Below, piece by piece: positions 13,894 to 24,810 of a stretch of DNA of 64,000 nt. The notes beneath the pieces are model-generated. The model was not told the DNA's origin. It saw only the letters and a program-made list of their open reading frames with translations, and made no database searches. A program made the position numbers and the translations under genes. The stretch's first letter is position 1; every line of letters starts with the position of its first letter. The DNA is from Thalassia testudinum (taxonomy: Eukaryota; Streptophyta; Magnoliopsida; Alismatales; Hydrocharitaceae): positions 12,135,501 to 12,199,500 of the forward strand of contig JAZHRO010000054.1 in NCBI GenBank assembly GCA_037157565.1, in the 5' to 3' direction.

Positions 13894-14695
13894 TGGTATA
13901 ACTCGAATAGGTTGTGTTAATATGGTGAAATTATCGTTGAAGTTATTATAGTGGGTTAACCTAAATCGAGTCTAACCATCTTTCACAAAAAAAATTTTTA
14001 CCTGTCCTACTTAATTTTATCTTGGTCACTTTTAGGCCTAGGGTCTATCTCCGGGAGGTGTGAATTAAAGGTCAAGGAGTTTCTACACCTTTCCTAAAAC
14101 GTATCTCTTCCTTGCGTTATTATGTTTTTGGTTTTTCTATTTAAGATTTTCTTTTGTTGATAATATTGTCCTTGAGATACATCCTCAAAATCAAGTTCTT
14201 GGCGTTGAGTCAAATGGTTCTTGGCTTTTAGCCAACTTAGGGTTTTCGAAAACTGGTCCTGCTATTCGTGAGACCGAGTACTTGCAAGACAAGAATTATC
14301 TTTTCTCTTTTACTCTTTTTTTTAATCTTTTTAATAGCAGGAAACAAAAGAGAAATAAAAACAAGGTAGGTTGCTTGTAGAGAAAGGAATACTTAGCTTA
14401 ATATAATAAATACAGTCTCTATATATATAGATATGTATATATTATATATAGGGGTGGAGGTGGAAGTGGAAATGGAGTGTAACACAGTGTCAAGTTTGTC
14501 CACGTCTAATAAGACGCAACCAACAAGACGGAGTGCCGCGTGGAGTGAGGGGTGGATGTGTGAGAGTGTGTGTGGAGGAGCTTGCTTTGCCCGGATATCG
14601 GGGAATATCAGCAACTGGTGTAGATATTCTCGTGGTATGATGCGCGATGAAGTGACTAGTGCACGGCGTATGGATACGGGTAGGTGATGTGCCTG

Positions 14696-14758
<63 letters not shown>

Positions 14759-15876
14759 TGTGAGAGTGTACAAGTGAGTGTGTGTGTGTACGCTAGAGGA
14801 GTGTGAGAGAGAGGGCAGTTAAGCCATCAGGCGAGTGCAAGCGTCGTCTGGTGGGCAGGACGTGCGCAGGCGCACAAGGGCTGCGTGCGGGCGCTAGAGG
14901 GAGCGCTTACGCTTGTCTTTCGTGCGTGGGCGGGTACGGGAGTGTAGCGCAGCGCACTGCGTTGCGGGCGGGAGCGAGCGCGGGCGACCGGCTGGCGCGG
15001 GTAGCGAGCGAGGAGAGAGAGCACGTTGCCACCGGCTAAGTGAGAAGCGAGTCGGTGGCTACAGTGTCGCACAGACCGTGCACTACAGCGCGCTACAGTG
15101 CACGCGCGGTCTGCTGATTGGTACCGGTCGGTTTCGCGTGTGCGGGCACGCTGGAAGGCGCCTGCGCGTGCGGGAAGAGCTCACGGGGGTCTGCTGGAGT
15201 GCGCGCAGTGGCCGGCACTGCTTCAGGCGAACATTGCTGCTGCTGGAGCTTCTAAACTTGAAGCTCTGGCAATGGCGGTGAGGGCATTCAGCGATGAAAT
15301 CAAATGGTGAAACCACCACGCCCACCTGCTCATGAAAGAGCTAGGTGGTGGTGGAACTCACAGTGGAGGTCGTGGGACCACTGTGAGTCTTCTCCTGCCT
15401 GCAGTGTGTCTCTTCAGTGAGAAGAGATACTGCGTGTGGAGAGGGAGAGGGGAGGAGGTTGGCCTGACGGTGGAGTAGGAAGTGTCTGCAGCTGTGTGTA
15501 TTCGGCCCCTTGCGCAAGGGAGAGGGCAAGGCCTTTTAAAGAAGAAGAAGCATGCCACAGCCATGCTGCTAGCATCGCATGTCTAGCCATGCTGTTGGCT
15601 GAGGAGTGGCGGGAAGAGGTGGATGCCCCATGCCCTGTAGTCGTGTGAGGGAGAAGAATTCAAAGTAAAAATAAAAAATGAAAATGGTGAAATTGCAATG
15701 CAGCCCTTGATGAAGATGTTAATTAGATGGCCAATTATTCGCATTCTCCTCCCCTCTCAACAAATGCAAGCATGTGTCTATTTACAAATGCAACTATAGC
15801 TACATAAGATGCAATGGCAGTGCTAGGAAATAACACAAGATGTCATAATTACCGGTGTATTTTTGCTGTGCAATCA
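13894..15876 (-). mobile_element. Tat/Athila-like solo LTR, CpG-rich
   Basis: Begins TGGTATAACTCG, ends GCTGTGCAATCA, with an exact CTACC duplication (13889-13893 and 15877-15881) inside the SIRE LTR. It is 1983 bp. Near the left end 'gggtctatctccgggag' (about 14041) aligns with the U5-like phrase of the LTRs at 10368, 27646, 31396 and 62859, so sense is probably minus. A TATA-like 'cttttaaag' lies near 15534. It contains a (TA)n run and a strongly CpG-rich block at 14816-15280. No coding domain is visible; the open frames in that block are composition artefacts. Confidence 0.75.
14697..14756. repeat. (TA)n microsatellite
   Basis: About 60 uninterrupted bases of alternating TA within the 13894-15876 LTR. 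Tyr/Ile-rich frames across it are meaningless. Confidence 0.95.
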
Positions 15877-18800
15877 CTACCCTCGCACTTGTAGCGTGGT
15901 TACAATTGAGGTTGAATCACCCTCGTTTAAGTGATTCATTTAGTGGATTTGATCAACTTAGTTGATAGAAAAATCCTAACTCGAGAGGGTTAGGTGATGG
16001 TTTTTACCCTGGTTGGGTTTCCACCTAAAAATCATTGTGTACATTGTGTGATTGTTATTTTTTGAGATTGTTCTATTTATAATTCCGCATTATTTTTACG
16101 TCACGCTAATCTCACTCCCTCCAAGTAGGGAATTACATGGAGGAGCTTGACGGAGAACAGAGGAGCTTCGTGAGAAGTGATAGCCTGAAGAAGCGTGAAG
16201 ATAAGAATATGATAGATTTCCTTTTATCTTGTTCAATGTAATTTTGTTTCTTTGTTTTGCTCTTTATTTCTTTCTTAGATTTTATGTTAAAGAGCCTTAA
16301 AGAACCCTCAAAGTACTCCTAGAAACACCTGCACAACCCTAGGATACTTAAGTTCTCTGTAGAGAACTTAGAAAACCAAAATAGGGTTCTGACAGCTTAA
16401 TCAGACGACTGATAGTGACTTTTAAGACGTTTGACTGTTAACTCAGATGCCCAATAACTTAGGCTGGACTTTGTAGCTTTTGTCTGATGAAATCTGACGT
16501 CCAGATCTTAGTTTAGACGTCTTCGAAGATGTTATGACCCGGTTCCCGAATCCCTACAAGACCCGAGGCTGGTTCGACTCGACTAATCCCAAGACCTAGT
16601 CGTCCAACAAGAAATAACCAAAAAAGCAAGAAAGTGAACCACATTTACCATGCAAAGTAACTAACAGTAAAAGAGTATAAGCAGTAAAGGAAGCAAAAGC
16701 TACTAACAGTACATATCACCACCACAACAGTAAAATAGAACAAAAGGACAGAACAGGAACAGTAACAACAGTCTAAAACTCACTAGTAGAATAGAGAGTA
16801 CAACAAAATAGGAAACTACTGCTGGGCTCGACTGGGCCCAGCACCCTCCGTAGCCGGTGTCTCGGGCTGCTCAACTCCTGAACCTGTAAAGGGTTACGAG
16901 TAAAACGGAGTCAGCGAACGCTGAGTAGAGTGGTAACCAACTAAAGCAATAAAGGCTAACAAGTAAATTTATCTTTTCCAATTATTTATTTTACAAGCCA
17001 TTTCTTTTCCCCCCATTGGTTTACTTTCAGATCTCTTTCTTGATCTCGTATGTTCCTCGTGAAAACGATCTTGATTGAAGTCTTTTCCAAGAGTAGAAGG
17101 CACACGTGGTGCTCTCCTGGCCGGGAGAGTCCCCCGTGGTGATCCTACACCCAGTCAACCACCCCGAGGTCACGAACAGATGTAGCGATGACTACGGCAC
17201 GCGCGATAAGCGCACGGGTAGCTACATCGCACTGGCACGCGGTCAGTCGTTTCCACTAGCGAGTACGCCCAAAGTACATCACGGAGCAATATAGGGCCTA
17301 TCCCTCTCAGTAACAGGGGTCTAGCCCCTCTGAACCAAACAGGGGTCTCACCCTTCCCCAGTTCACGCACCCTCATCTAATTACCCTGATTTGCCCATGG
17401 CCTAACAAGTCGGTGTAGAGCGACTAGCTGAACCTCGGGCCCCGTGGGGTGGCTAGCTCTCTCCCTACACTAGTAGCTCTCCCCGATATAGTGTACGCGA
17501 AGGCCAACAGAAGTCGGTGTAGAGTGGCCAATCCTAACCCCGGGTCTCAACCCAAGGGCGGCTAGCTCCGCTCTACACTAAACAGGGGATAGTCGCTCTC
17601 CTTGGTACCACGTACTCAAGGGCCAGCGCACTTCCCCCTCACATTTCTAGATCCATTCCATTCATCCACAGGAGCTCTACTCCTAATTCCCTATAGGGTT
17701 CAAGCTCATTTTCACCATGTTGTTCCATACCAGGTTTCATCATTCACATTTCAATTCTCGTATTATACACATGCAGCTCGTATTTCCACAATTAACATAT
17801 GCGACAAGTGATATCACAGGTAATTATTTAACTAGCACAGGCATTTCATATTCCAACAGACAGCTCATATTTATTAACAGGTAATTGTTTACAATTCTAT
17901 TCATTTATTTATGACTGCAATATCAAATAAACATACAAATAGTGTAACTGCTTCTCGTCCTAGGATTCATGCCACATCCTAGGTTTCTAGTTATCTAATT
18001 TCACACATGCATTCATGTTTTATAATTAAAACAAGGGGAAACCACTCTAACAGACAATTCGGGAGTAATGGGGGCTCGAACGACAGACTCATGTGCCTCT
18101 GCAAGCCCAGAACATGCACCAGATCGAAGTCCTATACCAAGGAACATAACGCAACAGAATGTTCAGAATAGTATATAAGGATTTCTAACATGTAGAGGAA
18201 CTCAGAAGGAAATCATAAATATCTTGTTTGCGTAAAACGAACCCCAAACGGACCCTAAACGGGTCAAAAACAGAACTGCAGACTCAAATCAGACGTCTAG
18301 CACAAGGTCCAGACGTCTTAAAACTCGCCAGGGTCTCACCTCAAGTTATTGCGTCAACCTCAGACGTCCGGGACCATCACTTGACCGTCAGGACTTAGCT
18401 CCAGACGTTTGACCTCTCCTCCAGTCGTCTGGGAGTGCTTCCAGTCGTCTGGTAAGCTGTCCAGACATCCAAAACGTGTGGGAGGGCGTGCCTCACGCCT
18501 TCCTAAAGCTGTCTCTACGCGCAACAGACCAAATCTCCTACCTTTAGCCACATAGATCGACTTTGCAGTGCAGCCTGCATGGCCGTAACCGCAAGACGAA
18601 CGTACCTTCGCGAAACCTTGCTTTTAGACATCCGATTTCGTCACCAGACGTCCAACCCGACGTCTAGACGCACTCCAGACATCTGATTCTGGGAAAATCC
18701 CAAAACCAGAGCGAGCTCCCGCTCCTCTCGTCGCACACAGTTGCGGCTCCTCCCTCTCGTTGCAACTCCGGTTGTAGCAAGAAGTCGGGGACGACTTCCC

Positions 18801-18877
18801 CGATGCACTCCTCCCGCACACGTCGCTCCGGTCGTGCGTCCCTCTACGAGCTCCCACGAACTCGCGAGCTCAACCTC

Positions 18878-21543
18878 TGTAACGAATGTGTGCCCCAGAC
18901 GTATTTTAAGACGTCTGGGAGGTGGCTCAGACGTCGGACAAGACGTCTGGGATCACAACCAGACGTCTGATAAGACGTCTGGGATAGTTTCAAGACGTCT
19001 GGAAATCCGTTATTTTCGACACACGCGAGTCGCCTGCGCGCCTGAGCGCGCAGACCGCATATTCCCTCTTTTCTCTGCGGCTGCAGGCGGCCTGCCGCCT
19101 TCTCTCTCTCCTCTCCGCGCGGCGTTAAAAGGGACGCGCCTCCCCTCCCGTCTCCACCGTCTCCTCCTTCTTCTCCTTCCTGTGCGCGAGAGCGAGCGGA
19201 CGCGAGGGCGGCAGCGGTGGCCGCAGTGAGCTCGGAGGTGCGGCGTGCGAGGGCGGAGCTCTGCCGTGAGGGCGAGCTCGCCGGAGCGGCTTGGCCGGCT
19301 GGCGGAGGGCGCAGGGGGCGCGGAGCGACGCGGAGAGGGACCTGCTGCGGGCTGAGTAGCAGACGCGCGAGGTGCGACGCGGGCGGCGTCGTGAGCGGAG
19401 GCCGAGCAGGGTTCTGATTCTGGAAAAATTTCCAGAATCAGACGTCTGGGTTGATAGCCAGACGGCAAGGTCGACGTCTGTAAGATCATACAGACGTCTG
19501 AAAGGTGAGTTTTCCGCCTTCTTCTTCCTTCTTGTCGATTGACCGTACTGAGGGAGGGGGGTTGGCTGTGCGCAGGTTCGCTGATTCGCCATCCTTTGCG
19601 AATCAGACGTCTGGAAGTTGTACCAGACGGCCTGAGTGACCATCGGACGTCTGGGATCTAGGCAGACGTCCCCACAGACTTCTGGACGTCTGGGAAACCA
19701 CGCTGAACAGGTAATTCTCTGATCCACTCTTTAAGACGTCTGGAAGGAGTTCCAGACGTCTGATTTTGCACAGTATCGTCTTTTTCGACCCGTTTAGGGC
19801 CCGTTCGGGCTCCGTTTTCTGCGATTCGAGTTGCGTTCTCTTCAGAATTAATTCCTCTACTCATCTACAGTAGCTATACACTGTTTTGAGACACTCCTTG
19901 TGTTTGATCCTTGTGACAGGATCTTGTTCAGTTGCAGTCTTGAGAGTCGCGGAGGCACGCGGGATTCCCGATCACGCCCCCATTACTCCCGTTGTACCTA
20001 GTAGAGTGGCTTAAGTTATTTTTAAAACCTGTTAAAGTATGGAACCATAACTAGAATCTAGGACATTGCATGAATCCTAGGAATGAGAAATGTATGGAAT
20101 GATAGCTCCTAGGTGATGCATGAATCCTAGGGCTGGAAAACTAGTTGTATGCTAGATCCTAGGATGTGGCATGAATCTTAGGATGGAAAAACTAGTGGAA
20201 TGTATAATACTGCAGTCTTGGAAAAAAATGGAAAGGAATATAAAGCTGCCTGTAATTTGAATTAACAGCTGCCTGTTATGAATAAAGAAACATGTTTGAG
20301 ATCATGGATTTTGAGAACGTGAATCTGGAAAGTGAAACATATGATGTTTTGAGATAAAGAGCTGGAACCCTACGGGGAATTAGGAGTGGAACTCCTGGGA
20401 AGAAAAAGGAATGGAACTGAGATGTAGTTTGTACTGTCTCTTGGGTACGCAGTACCAAGGGAAGTACCTGTACCTGTTTAGTACAGAGTGGGGCCAGCCG
20501 CCCCAGGGACCCGGGGTTAGGATTGGCCGCTCTGTACCGACTTGTTGGCCCTCGTGTACGTAGTACCGAGGAGAGCTAGTAGTGTTAGGAGAGTACTAGC
20601 TACCCCACGGGCCCCGGGGTTCTGCTAGCCTCCTTCACCGACTTGTTAGGCCCACTAGGGCAAACCAGGGTAGTCAGGCGAGGGTGCGCGGACTGTGGAG
20701 GGGCAAGGTCCCGGTTTGGTTACTGTGGAGGGGTTGGACCCCTGTTACTGAGAGGGCTCTGCCCTGGTTCCGTGCTGTGCTTTGGGCGCACCCGTTAACG
20801 GAAACGACTGACCGCGTGCCAGTGCGGGCTAGCTACCTGTGCGTTTATCGCGCGTGCCGTAGTCACCGTTACGTCTGTCAGTGACCTTGGGGTGGTTGAC
20901 TGAGGGTAGGATCACCACGGGGGACTCTCCCGGCCAGGAGAGCACCACGTGCTACTTCTACTTTTGGAAAAGACTGCAATCAAGATCGTTCCCACGAGGA
21001 CATTCGAGATCAAGTAAAGGATCTGAGAAATAAATGAAATAGTGAGAAAAATTGAAAGATGTGAATAAAGGAAGTAATAGAACATAACAGCTACTGTACA
21101 CTCTACTGTTGCCTTTAGTTAGTTTGCCACTCTACTCAGCGTTTTGCTGACGTGTTACACTCGTTACCTTTTTCAGGACCAGGTGTTGAGCAGCCAGGGT
21201 CGGCGGCTGCAGAGGACGCTGGGCCGAGTAGGGTCCAGTAGAGTTACCACATCCTTTTGTACTCCTTTTGTTTCTGTTCTAGTGAGTAGTTTTTGTTTCC
21301 ACTGTACCTTCTTTACCTGCAGTTCTTGTTATATGATAAATGCTGTTTTACTGTTGTGGTGGTACCTACTGTAGTAGTTTCTTTCCTTACTGCTGTACTT
21401 TCTTACTGTTAGTTATATTCATGCTGAATGTGGTTTATTTTACTGTCTTTTGGTTACTTCCTCGTTGGACGACTAGGTCTTGGGATTAGTCGAGTCGGTC
21501 CGGTTCTCGTGTCTCGTAGGGACTCGGGAACCGGGTCGTTACA
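18878..21543 (+). mobile_element. Family-B solo LTR, plus strand
   Basis: Starts TGTAACGAATG and ends GGGTCGTTACA, so the termini include an 8-bp inverted pair TGTAACGA/TCGTTACA. ACCTC flanks both sides (18873-18877 and 21544-21548). Length is 2666 bp. The U3-like start has motif cores at 18898 (decayed), 18910, 18930, 18942, 18962, 18974 and 18994, stepping 12, 20, 12, 20, 12, 20. TATA-like TTAAAAG is at 19125. Further arrays lie at 19441-19493, 19606-19685 and 19735-19755. Tandem units with ATGAATCCTAGG follow at 20050-20200. It is head-to-head with its host copy, giving a near-palindrome with arms of about 2.3 kb. Confidence 0.88.
19125..19131 (+). promoter_or_regulatory. TATA-like box of family-B LTR
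   Basis: TTAAAAG in a GC-rich context about 250 bases from the LTR start. The homologous site at 33313 reads TTTAAAA. Confidence 0.4.
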
Positions 21544-21548
21544 ACCTC

Positions 21549-23271
21549 TGTTGGTGCTCAAGCACCACGATCATTTGTTTTGATGATAACAAAACACGTG
21601 TTATTTAACATTTGCAATTTGAGTCCTAGATTTCAGGTCAATTGCAAATGTGGACGTGTTTAGAACGGAGTTCGAGCTCGCATCCAGGACGGATTAGAGG
21701 AGCTTGACGGAAAATAGAAGAGGTTCGCGTGGAGTGAAAGATTGAAGATGGAAGGAAATGAAGAATAGGATAGATTTCCTTCTTCTGTACTTGTTGTATT
21801 TTTCGTTTCTTTTGTTGCTCTTTATTTCCTTAGATATTTCATGTTAAAGAGCCTCAAAGAACCCTAACAGTAGTCCTAGGAACACCGGCACAACCCTAGG
21901 ATACTTAGGTTTTCTGTAGAATACTTAGAAAACCAATATAGGGTTCAAACAGAGTTTCCAGACGTCTAATTCCCAAATCAGACGTCTGATAAAGTATTTT
22001 AAGACGTCTGACTGTTGTTTCAGACGTCTGATAACTGTTAGGCTGGACATAGCTAGTTCTGTCTGATGAAATCAGACGTCCAGACCTTAGTCCAGACGTC
22101 TTAGAAGACGTCTGATGATTTTGCCCGACGTCCAATTAGTGGACCGTTGGTTGGCTTAGCAAACAGTCAAGAATATGACCGTTAGAGCCTTATCAGACGT
22201 CCTTAGGCCTTTCCAGACGTCTGATAAATGACCGTTTTGCCTCGGCTGACCCAAAATCTCTTCTCAGAGATTTTCTAGCCGTTGCAACGTTTGGAAATCA
22301 ATTCCCACAGTAAAAGTAGGTTTCCAGACGTCCATACATAGTGCCAGACGTCCTGTATGTCGTCTGATGGACTTGCACAAAAACCCTGTTTAGATCTGAT
22401 TCAAGTTAGGGAGAAACCCGCATAGAATCATACGTCTGACCTTGAAATCAGACGTCTTAAAGTGGCCTTCCAGACGTCTGATGCCAGAGTTAGACGTCTG
22501 ATAACCCTGTCAAGTGTAATCATTGTCCTGATTTCAGCCTGATTCTCTTGGGCTTTGTTCCCAACGGCTATAGAACCTTTCCTAAGCCTTCCAAAGCCTT
22601 CCTAAGGCCTCTATAAATAGAGGGGAACCTTTGCAACACACATGTACACTTAGAAACACAAAATACACACTTAAGCAACATACTTCCACTCTCTTGTGTC
22701 CAAGAAACTCTTGCTCTCTAAGCTCAAGCTCCATCATCTTGAGAGCATCATTCCCTTCGCGCACCCGCTCTCCCGCCGTTGTCTACGAGAGCGACATTGC
22801 GCCGTTGCGTGGCTCACGCACCCGCGTCATCGTCGACGCACTCCTTGCAAAGGGGAGTTTCCTAAATCCTATAGAAGCTTAGGTTTATTACTTTGTTGGC
22901 TCTATAGGTTTGTTGTTTATTTTACCTTTGTCTTTTGGTTGGGTATTCGCTTTGCGAATTCTCGTCTCCTTCGTGGGACAAAATCCTTCTCGTGGAGAGA
23001 AGGGGTTGAGGAACGCTACCCTCGTACTTGTAGCGTGGTTGTACTGAGGTTGAATCACCCTCGTTTTAAAGTGATTCGTTTAGTGGATTTGATCAACTAG
23101 GTTGATCGGAAAATCCTAACTCGAGAGGGTTAGGTGGTGGTTTTCACCCGGTTTGGGTTTCCACCTAAAAATACCTTGTGTACTTGTGCGATTGTTTTTT
23201 TGTAAGATTGCTTTATATATTTATTTCCGCATTTTATTACGTCATCCCCTCCTCGTAGGGAAGAACCTTCA
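21549..23271 (+). mobile_element. SIRE solo LTR, complete
   Basis: Begins TGTTGGTGCTC and ends in a variant of the usual terminus (CGTAGGGAAGAACCTTCA), flanked by ACCTC (21544-21548 and 23272-23276). It is 1723 bp, uninterrupted, and the best reference copy of the SIRE LTR here. GACGTC occurs 15 times between 21961 and 22498; eight of the 14 intervals are exactly 20 bp. TATAAATA is at 22612. No internal region follows. Confidence 0.85.
22612..22619 (+). promoter_or_regulatory. TATA box of SIRE LTR
   Basis: TATAAATA about 115 bases downstream of the last palindrome of the 21961-22498 array; same arrangement as the other SIRE copies. Confidence 0.6.
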
Positions 23272-23391
23272 ACCTCCTCCTCCTCTCTTCATGCCACTCC
23301 TCGCTCCCTCTCTCTCGCTCATTCCTCTCACGGCAGTGGAGAGGAAGAAGGTGGTGGTGAAGTGGAGAAGAGAGGAAGGGGGTGAGGTTTC

Positions 23392-23399
23392 TTATATAG
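23392..23399 (-). promoter_or_regulatory. TATA box of split family-B LTR
   Basis: The minus strand reads CTATATAA about 200 bases from the sense start of the LTR 16530-23601, equivalent to the site at 6486. Confidence 0.45.
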
Positions 23400-24107
23400 A
23401 GAGCAGCTAAGGTTCGGTGAATGAGAAAAGAAGAGAGAGAGAAGAGAGGAAGGCTGTCTGCGAGCAACTAGCGTGCAGACCCAACCGTGCGTACACAATT
23501 TTCAATTTCCAGACGTTTGGGAAGGGGTTCAGACGTCTGACCAGGCGTTTGACAGATAGTCTAGACGTCTTAAAAGGCTCAGAACAGAGCGGGTCTTTAC
23601 AGAAAACGTCTGATGTTTGTGTTAGACGTCCAATTAGTGGAGCGTTGGCTACCGAGTAAATAATGAGGAATATGACCATTAGGCTTATATCAGACGTCCG
23701 TAGAGGACCCTAGACGTCTGTTATGTGGCCGTTTAGCCTCGGCTGACCCAAAATCTCTTTTGTCAGATTTCCTAGACGTTAACCTATCTTGGGAATCCAT
23801 TTCCACAGCACAGTAGGTTTTCAGACGTCCAGACCTAGGGCCAGACGTCCTGTATGTCATCCAATGCCTATGCACGAAAACCCTGTTTAGGTCTGAACCA
23901 AGTCAGGAAAGAAACCCGCCTAGAATTAGACGTCTGACTTAATTCCCAGACATCTTAAACAGGTTTTCCAGACGTCTGATACTCGGACCAGACATCTGAT
24001 GACCCTGTCAAAATCATAATTGATTCTGATTACGGCCTATTTTCCCTTGGGTTCAACCCTAACGCTATGAAAGCTTTCTAAGGACTTCCAAAGCCTTCTA
24101 GGCCCTC

Positions 24108-24115
24108 TATAAATA
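24108..24115 (+). promoter_or_regulatory. TATA box of the SIRE 5' LTR
   Basis: TATAAATA in the 5' LTR of the gag-bearing element, downstream of its palindrome array. It would be the element's own promoter; all LTR sequence upstream of 23607 is displaced by nested insertions. Confidence 0.6.
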
Positions 24116-24758
24116 GAGGAGGGCCCTTGCCTTGTAGAAATACACCTTGCAAGATTACTTTCCACTCTTATTGTGTCACATTGATACTAAGAAGAAGTTC
24201 TAAGCTCTCCAAAGCTTGCGTCAACACCTGAGATCTTCATCTTCGTTTGCGCACCCGCTCTTCCTCTGAGATTACGAGAGCGACCAAGTGCCGCTGCGTG
24301 GTTCACACATTCATGTCAAGCCGATGCACTTCCAAGCAAAGGGAAGTATCTTTACCTATAGTAGCTAGGTTAATCTTTGTTGGCTCTATAGGTTGTTTTG
24401 CAATCTTTCTTTGTTATTGGTTCGGTATTCGCAGTGCAAATTCCTGTCTCCTTCGTGAGACAAAATCCTCGTTATGAAGAGGTGGGGTTGAGGAATGCTA
24501 CCTTCATACTCATAGCGTGGTTGTAATTGAGGTTGTACTACCCTCGTTAAAGTAGTACGTTAGTGGATTTGATCGATTTTGTCAATCGGAAAATCCTAAC
24601 TCGAGAGGGTTAGGTGGTGATTTTCACCCGGTTTGGGTTTCCACCTAAAAATACTTGTGTAATTGTGTGATTGCTTATTTTTGTGAGATTGTCTATTTTA
24701 ATTCCCAATTTTATCTTACGTCACGCATATCTCACTCCCTCCTGTAGGGAATTACATT

Positions 24759-24770
24759 TGGTATTAGAGC
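24759..24770 (+). other. Primer-binding site, initiator-Met type
   Basis: TGGTATTAGAGC starts two bases after the 5' LTR ends (24756). It matches the usual copia site TGGTATCAGAGC, complementary to the 3' end of initiator Met-tRNA, with one change. Confidence 0.8.
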
Positions 24771-24810
24771 AGGTTTCTGCTTTCTAGGAGTAATATCCGT
24801 GGAAGATCCA

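Larger units (their letters stand above)
12454..16137 (+). mobile_element. SIRE solo LTR inserted in the 5' LTR
   Basis: A second SIRE LTR starts TGTTGGTGCTAGAGCACC at 12454 and ends GGGAATTACA at 16137. Its flanks are TGGAC (12449-12453) and TGGAG (16138-16142), and the host LTR resumes in register after it. LTR sequence is 12454-13893 and 15882-16137, about 1.7 kb, split by the element at 13894-15876. It carries the palindrome array (for example 12866, 12886, 12908, 12928) and a TATA box at 13503. No internal region is attached, so it is a solo LTR. Confidence 0.85.
16530..23601 (-). mobile_element. Family-B solo LTR, split by two LTRs
   Basis: Pieces 16530-18877 and 23277-23601 together give about 2.67 kb, the length of the other family-B copies. 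Left end TGTTATGACCCGG, right end GGGTCTTTACA. Flanks are GAAGA (16525-16529) and GAAAA (23602-23606), and the host SIRE LTR resumes in register. The break point is the 5-mer ACCTC, where LTRs 18878-21543 and 21549-23271 lie side by side. The sense TATA (minus strand) is in the right fragment at 23392-23399. GACGTC palindromes occur in both pieces, for example near 18290-18330 with 20-bp spacing. Confidence 0.85.

Noticed and set aside
19010..19727. Overlapping GC-rich frames of 150-200 codons
   Set aside because: They lie inside a family-B LTR, cross its TATA and motif arrays, and lack similarity to the homologous frames at 33.2-33.9 kb, which drift in frame.
16530..21543. Single foldback transposon of 5 kb with long inverted arms
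   Set aside because: TSDs show two separate family-B LTRs in opposite orientation; the right arm has its own ACCTC duplication and the left copy resumes at 23277.
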